A DNA stretch of 64,000 nt from Arthrobacter frigidicola (GTDB taxonomy: Bacteria > Actinomycetota > Actinomycetes > Actinomycetales > Micrococcaceae): NCBI GenBank assembly GCA_003602285.1, contig QZVU01000007.1, positions 141,618 to 205,617 on the forward strand, written 5' to 3'. The translations under genes and the position numbers were made by a program. This document shows positions 60,210 to 64,000 of the stretch, piece after piece (positions within the stretch are counted from its first letter, which is position 1; each line of letters starts with the position of its first letter). The notes below the pieces were generated by a model. The model saw nothing but the letters and a program-made list of their open reading frames with translations. It searched no databases and had not been told where the DNA came from.

Positions 60210-61283
60210 ATGACGACCACGAACCATCCAACTACTGAACCTGCCCTTGAGCCCGCGAGCTCCTCAATTTCTGACGAGCACTGGGACGTCATTGTGATCG
60301 GCGGTGGTGCTGCAGGGCTAAGTGCTGCACTGATCCTCGCCCGGGCTCGACGCCGCGTGTTGGTCCTTGACGCTCAGGCGCCGCGCAACCGGTTTGCACC
60401 TCATATGCATGGCGTGTTGAGCCGTGATGGGTACTCACCTCTCGATCTCGTGTCCGACGGATACAGGGAAGTGCGCGCGGTCGACGGTGTAATTGTGAAC
60501 GATAGTGTCATGACGACACGGGCGACCTCTGACGGGTTCGAACTCGTGACAGAGCAAGGCATGGTTGCCACTGCGCGCCACATCATCGTTGCCACTGGCG
60601 TTCGTGATGAGCTCCCCGAAATCCGGGGATTGGTCGAGCAGTGGGGCCGCGGAGTGGTTTCGTGCCCGTATTGCGACGGGTACGAGTCCACGGGTCGCAG
60701 GATCGGGGTACTGGCGGCTTCCGTGGCGGGGCTGCACAAAGCACACATGTTGCGGTCCTACTCAGACGACATCACCGTCTTCACCGGGCTCGTGGAGCCT
60801 ATCCCGGAGGCCGACAGGGCCGTGCTCGAGGAACGGGGGATACTGGTGGAGACTCGCGCGGTGACGCACGTGGTAACCGACGGGCATACGTTGACCGGGC
60901 TTGGCCTGGCAGATGGGACGACGACACCGGTTGATGTGGTCTTCGCCGATCCGTCACTAGTCGCGCTGGATGAACCGTTGAGGCAGCTCGGCGTTGACCG
61001 CACTAATACGCCCGTCGGTCCCTGGACGGCTGTCGACCCGGCCGGCAGGACAAGTGTCAAAGGCGTCTGGGCGGTTGGCAATGCAGCCAACCCTGCGGCA
61101 CTTGTTCCCACCGCAGCCGGTTCCGGAGCGACCACGGCCCAGGCCCTGAATGCGGAACTTGTCGCCACAGACGTCGCTGCGGCGGCCGCACGCGTCGCTC
61201 AAGCCTCCAGCGGTGCCCCAAACAACGTTCTCACCGATGACGAGCCCGAGACCGCCGGTTCCACGGTGCCGGCGGGCGGCTGA
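60210..61283 (+). CDS. Thioredoxin-reductase-like NAD(P)/FAD-dependent oxidoreductase
   Basis: 357 residues. FAD motif VIVIGGGAAGLSAALILARAR near residue 30, ATGVRDELPEI near 130 and the redox centre SCPYCDGYE (CPYC) near 152 place it in the thioredoxin reductase-like group; the NAD(P) loop is degenerate (GVLAASVAGLHKA). The last 35 residues are disordered. It is divergent from the methyltransferase across 200 bp and is the intact relative of the broken gene at 52.2-52.5 kb. ATG at 60210. Confidence 0.9.
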   Translation: MTTTNHPTTEPALEPASSSISDEHWDVIVIGGGAAGLSAALILARARRRVLVLDAQAPRNRFAPHMHGVLSRDGYSPLDLVSDGYREVRAVDGVIVNDSVMTTRATSDGFELVTEQGMVATARHIIVATGVRDELPEIRGLVEQWGRGVVSCPYCDGYESTGRRIGVLAASVAGLHKAHMLRSYSDDITVFTGLVEPIPEADRAVLEERGILVETRAVTHVVTDGHTLTGLGLADGTTTPVDVVFADPSLVALDEPLRQLGVDRTNTPVGPWTAVDPAGRTSVKGVWAVGNAANPAALVPTAAGSGATTAQALNAELVATDVAAAAARVAQASSGAPNNVLTDDEPETAGSTVPAGG

Positions 61284-61387
61284 TCATCAATGGGCATTGG
61301 GGAGGTGGGAAGATCGCGGATCCGGCGGAATATTGGGGAAGCGTTCAAGGCACCCGGTCTCACGAGGGCAAGGAAGGGACATCCCGT

Positions 61388-61705
61388 ATGACCACCGCCG
61401 CGAGATCGGCTCTCACGGGCGCGACCGGGCTGCCACCCGGACACGCACGATGCGGGTCGGTGGCCGCAAGGGCCTCTATTGTCAGTCCGGAGGACCCATC
61501 TTTGCTGCACCAATGTCCCACCTCATCACACCCGTTCGGGCGGATCATGCCCGCCTTGACCGGACATGACCTGATCGCGCCGGAGATAACCAGGTTCGGG
61601 TTTGTAACCCCCGATGAGATGGTCAATCGGGCCATTGGCACCGGACGCTTACCTCAGGTGGCCCTGCTGCAGGCCGTGTCCGCCCTGCTGAGCAGGGAGG
61701 TCTGA
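61388..61705 (+). CDS. Doubtful 105-residue hypothetical protein
   Basis: An open frame with AAGGAAGGG before the ATG at 61388 and a stop two bases before the maleylacetate reductase start. The C-terminal half (LTGHDLIAPEITRFGFVTPDEMVNRAIG) looks protein-like; the N-terminal half is Ala/Gly/Pro-rich and less so. It could be a real small gene in the hydroxyquinol operon or the remnant of a longer upstream gene. Confidence 0.35.
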   Translation: MTTAARSALTGATGLPPGHARCGSVAARASIVSPEDPSLLHQCPTSSHPFGRIMPALTGHDLIAPEITRFGFVTPDEMVNRAIGTGRLPQVALLQAVSALLSREV

Positions 61706-61706
61706 G

Positions 61707-62795
61707 ATGGGACTGTCCTTCGAGCATGTGACGCTGGGCCAGCGGGTCCTTTTCGGTTCCGGCCAGGCGGCGGAGAACCTCGCCTCCGAGGTGGAACGCC
61801 TGGGCGCCCGGAAGGTCATGGTGATCGCCTCGGAACAGGGGCGCGCCACGGCCGAGCAGGTGACCGCCCGGATCGAGGTGGCGCGGTTCTATGACGACCT
61901 CGCCCCGCACGTTCCGATCGATAAAGCCGAGAAGGCACGCACGGCAGCCCGCGAGGGCGGCGTGGACCTCCTGGTCTGTGTCGGCGGCGGATCGACAACC
62001 GGGATGGCGAAGGCCGTCGCACTGACCTGCGGGCTGCCCGTCGTCGCCGTTCCGACAACCTACGCGGGCTCCGAGGCCACCAATGTGTGGGGATTGACCG
62101 AGGCGTCCAGGAAGACCACGGGCGTCGATGACCGGGTGCTGCCCGCAAGTGTCATCTATGACGCCGGGCTGACCCTCTCGCTGCCCGCCGACCTGAGCGT
62201 GGCCTCCGGGCTCAATGCTCTGGCGCACTGCATCGATTCGATGTGGGCACCGCGTGCCGATCCCATCAACCAGGCGCTGGCCACCGAAGGAATCCGCGCC
62301 CTCAGGCGGGGCCTGCCCGCGGTGCGCAACGACCCGCAGAACCTCGAGGGGCGGGAACAGGCTCTGTACGGGTGCTACCTCTCGGCTGTCGCTTTCGCCT
62401 CCGCCGGTTCCGGGATGCACCACAAGATCTGCCACGTCCTCGGTGGCCGGTGGAATCTCCCCCACGCCCAGACCCACGCCGTCGTCCTTCCCTATGTCCT
62501 GGCGTTCAACGCCGGTGCGGCGCCCGAGGCCGCCCGGCGCATCGCCGCCGCCTTCGGCACGGAAGATCCGGTGGCCGGCCTCGACAGCCTGCGCGGGGCC
62601 CTGGCCGCGCCCCGGGCGCTGAAGGACTACGGCCTGACGGCCGGCGACCTGCCCGAAGCGGTCCGCCTCATCCTGCCGGTCATCCCGGAATCCAACCCAC
62701 GCCCGGTGACCGGGGAGAACCTGCTCGAGCTGCTCTCGGCGGCGCTCAACGGAACCGCCCCGGCCGCGCCACCTTCCCACCCCCACACCCACTAG
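61707..62795 (+). CDS. Maleylacetate reductase
   Basis: 362 residues of the iron-containing alcohol dehydrogenase fold. [16 protein letters not shown] near residue 91 is the nucleotide site, [15 protein letters not shown] near 116 and the late [21 protein letters not shown] near 235 are typical of maleylacetate reductases, which reduce maleylacetate to 3-oxoadipate with NAD(P)H. It lies eight bases before a hydroxyquinol dioxygenase gene, whose product becomes maleylacetate, which supports the call. The ATG at 61707 follows a weak GGAGGTCTGAG. Confidence 0.92.
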   Translation: MGLSFEHVTLGQRVLFGSGQAAENLASEVERLGARKVMVIASEQGRATAEQVTARIEVARFYDDLAPHVPIDKAEKARTAAREGGVDLLVCVGGGSTTGMAKAVALTCGLPVVAVPTTYAGSEATNVWGLTEASRKTTGVDDRVLPASVIYDAGLTLSLPADLSVASGLNALAHCIDSMWAPRADPINQALATEGIRALRRGLPAVRNDPQNLEGREQALYGCYLSAVAFASAGSGMHHKICHVLGGRWNLPHAQTHAVVLPYVLAFNAGAAPEAARRIAAAFGTEDPVAGLDSLRGALAAPRALKDYGLTAGDLPEAVRLILPVIPESNPRPVTGENLLELLSAALNGTAPAAPPSHPHTH

Positions 62796-62803
62796 GAGAA
62801 CCC

Positions 62804-63709
62804 ATGCCGGACCCCCTTTCCCGCGGCATTTCGCCCCAGCAGCAGGCTATCGAAGAGGAGCTCGTCCGCACCGTCACGGCGTCATTCGACGGCACCGCGG
62901 ACGGCCGCCTCAAGGAGCTGATGCAGTCCCTGACACGGCACGTTCACTCCTTCATCCGCGAGGTCCGCCTCACCGAGGACGAATGGAAGGCCGGAATCGC
63001 GTTCCTCACCGCCGTCGGAGACATCACCGATGACAAGCGGCAGGAGTTCGTCCTGCTCTCCGATGTCCTCGGCGCGTCAATGCAGACGGTCGCGGTCAAT
63101 AACACGGCCCATTCGACGGCGACCGAGGCCACGGTCTTCGGCCCCTTCTTCCTTCAGGACTCGCCCGAGATCGCGATCGGCGGCGACATTGCCGCCGGTG
63201 CCCCTGGTGAGCCGTGCTGGATCGAAGGCGCCGTCACCGACACCGACGGCGCCCCCATCCCCAGGGCGCGCATCGAGGTGTGGGAGGCCGACGAGGACGG
63301 CTTGTATGACGTCCAGTACGGCGACGGACGCATGTCCGGCCGGGCCCGCCTCCACACTGATGAGCAGGGCCGGTACGCGTTCTGGGGGCTGACCCCGGTG
63401 CCCTACCCCATCCCCTTCGACGGCCCGGTGGGGAAAATGCTCGAGAGCACCGGCAGGTCCCCTGTGCGCGCGGCACACCTTCACTTCATGGTCACCGCGC
63501 CGCAGCGCCGGCCGCTGGTCACCCACATCTTCGTCCGCGGTGATGAGCAACTCGACATCGGCGATTCCGTGTTCGGAGTCAAGGAATCCCTCATCAAGGA
63601 CTTCACTCGGCATCCCGCCGGAACCCCCACCCCGGACGGGCGGAACCTAGGCGGGAAGCAGTGGTCGCGGACGCGCTTCGACATCGTTCTGGCCCCCGCG
63701 GGCGCCTGA
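62804..63709 (+). CDS. Hydroxyquinol 1,2-dioxygenase (intradiol)
   Basis: 301 residues. The N-terminal helical dimerisation domain (about 1-105, with [20 protein letters not shown]) is followed by the beta-sandwich intradiol domain. Fe(III) ligands are the Tyr in GLYDVQYGD near 168, the Tyr in [13 protein letters not shown] near 202 and the His pair in AAHLHFMV near 226. It opens the ring of hydroxyquinol to maleylacetate. AGGAGAACCC precedes the ATG. It forms an operon with the reductase; the hydroxylase that would make hydroxyquinol is not in this window. Confidence 0.93.
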   Translation: MPDPLSRGISPQQQAIEEELVRTVTASFDGTADGRLKELMQSLTRHVHSFIREVRLTEDEWKAGIAFLTAVGDITDDKRQEFVLLSDVLGASMQTVAVNNTAHSTATEATVFGPFFLQDSPEIAIGGDIAAGAPGEPCWIEGAVTDTDGAPIPRARIEVWEADEDGLYDVQYGDGRMSGRARLHTDEQGRYAFWGLTPVPYPIPFDGPVGKMLESTGRSPVRAAHLHFMVTAPQRRPLVTHIFVRGDEQLDIGDSVFGVKESLIKDFTRHPAGTPTPDGRNLGGKQWSRTRFDIVLAPAGA

Positions 63710-63800
63710 ATCCCGGAACTTGTCGGGCTCGCCCCGGTCGCTCGGCGTTCGTTGGCGGGGATCGAAAGTAGCGAATTGAGCGGCTGCACGGCTCGTGATT

Positions 63801-63843
63801 CGTCACCGGCTGTCAGGACAGAGCGTCCTGACAGCCGGTGACG
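63801..63843. terminator. Perfect 19-bp hairpin between convergent genes
   Basis: CGTCACCGGCTGTCAGGAC and its exact complement flank the loop AGAGC. It lies 92 bp after the dioxygenase stop and 32 bp from the end of the convergent hydrolase gene, and should stop transcription from both sides. Confidence 0.9.
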
Positions 63844-63874
63844 GTTGGGTGCCGTGTTGTTGTTGCGGCCGGGG

Positions 63875-64000
<126 letters not shown>

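Overview
The window is high-GC DNA from an actinobacterium, most likely a Micrococcaceae member (Arthrobacter/Citricoccus-like). The evidence is gene order and style: an FMN-riboswitch riboflavin operon led by a PnuC-type transporter, a mixed his/trp block with an HGxxPAAW protein and a Trp-associated membrane protein between trpE and trpC, then lgt, gltBD, pyk and an ANTAR response regulator. Many GTG starts and ATGA/GTGA overlaps fit this. The genus is an inference.

Region 1 (1 to about 28.4 kb) is conserved core: a partial acidic protein, hisS, an APC permease, aspS, the FMN riboswitch with ribM-ribD-ribE-ribB-ribH, hisE-hisG-hisF, a TIGR03085-type protein, hisI-trpE-(membrane proteins)-trpC-trpB-trpA-lgt, gltB-gltD, pyk, and a pdtaR-like regulator read back towards pyk. 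Riboflavin synthase appears to start at an ATC codon.

Region 2 (about 28.4 to 52.2 kb) is the notable part. A tRNA-Leu(CAA) gene is followed by five copies of one compound repeat, four of them complete. Each complete copy carries a 19-bp palindrome (TGTGGACA-N-TGTCCACA), a fixed 91-92 nt spacer, the last 22-24 nt of the tRNA, a short inverted repeat, and a single TGTGGACA half-site in a right arm of about 200 bp. The copies divide the DNA into four units of about 6.0, 6.8, 3.5 and 7.3 kb. The units carry unrelated cargo: (1) two zinc dehydrogenases with a LysR regulator and a DUF1345 protein; (2) an OLD-like ATPase-TOPRIM protein with uncharacterised genes; (3) two divergent uncharacterised proteins, one with a HEPN-like RNxxxH motif; (4) a two-component system with a multicopper oxidase, an SGNH hydrolase and a metallo-beta-lactamase-fold protein. 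I see no integrase or transposase in any unit. This looks like a tRNA-anchored array of att-bounded cargo units moved by a recombinase encoded elsewhere.

Region 3 (52.2 to 64 kb) is accessory DNA beyond the last repeat: a broken thioredoxin-reductase-like gene cut off near the repeat, its divergent XRE-cupin regulator, a secreted protein, small unknown genes, an MFS drug exporter, a methyltransferase, an intact thioredoxin-reductase-like gene, and the lower hydroxyquinol pathway (maleylacetate reductase plus hydroxyquinol 1,2-dioxygenase). The end of an alpha/beta hydrolase gene closes the window. Several stretches of 300 to 850 bp in regions 2 and 3 hold no convincing gene.
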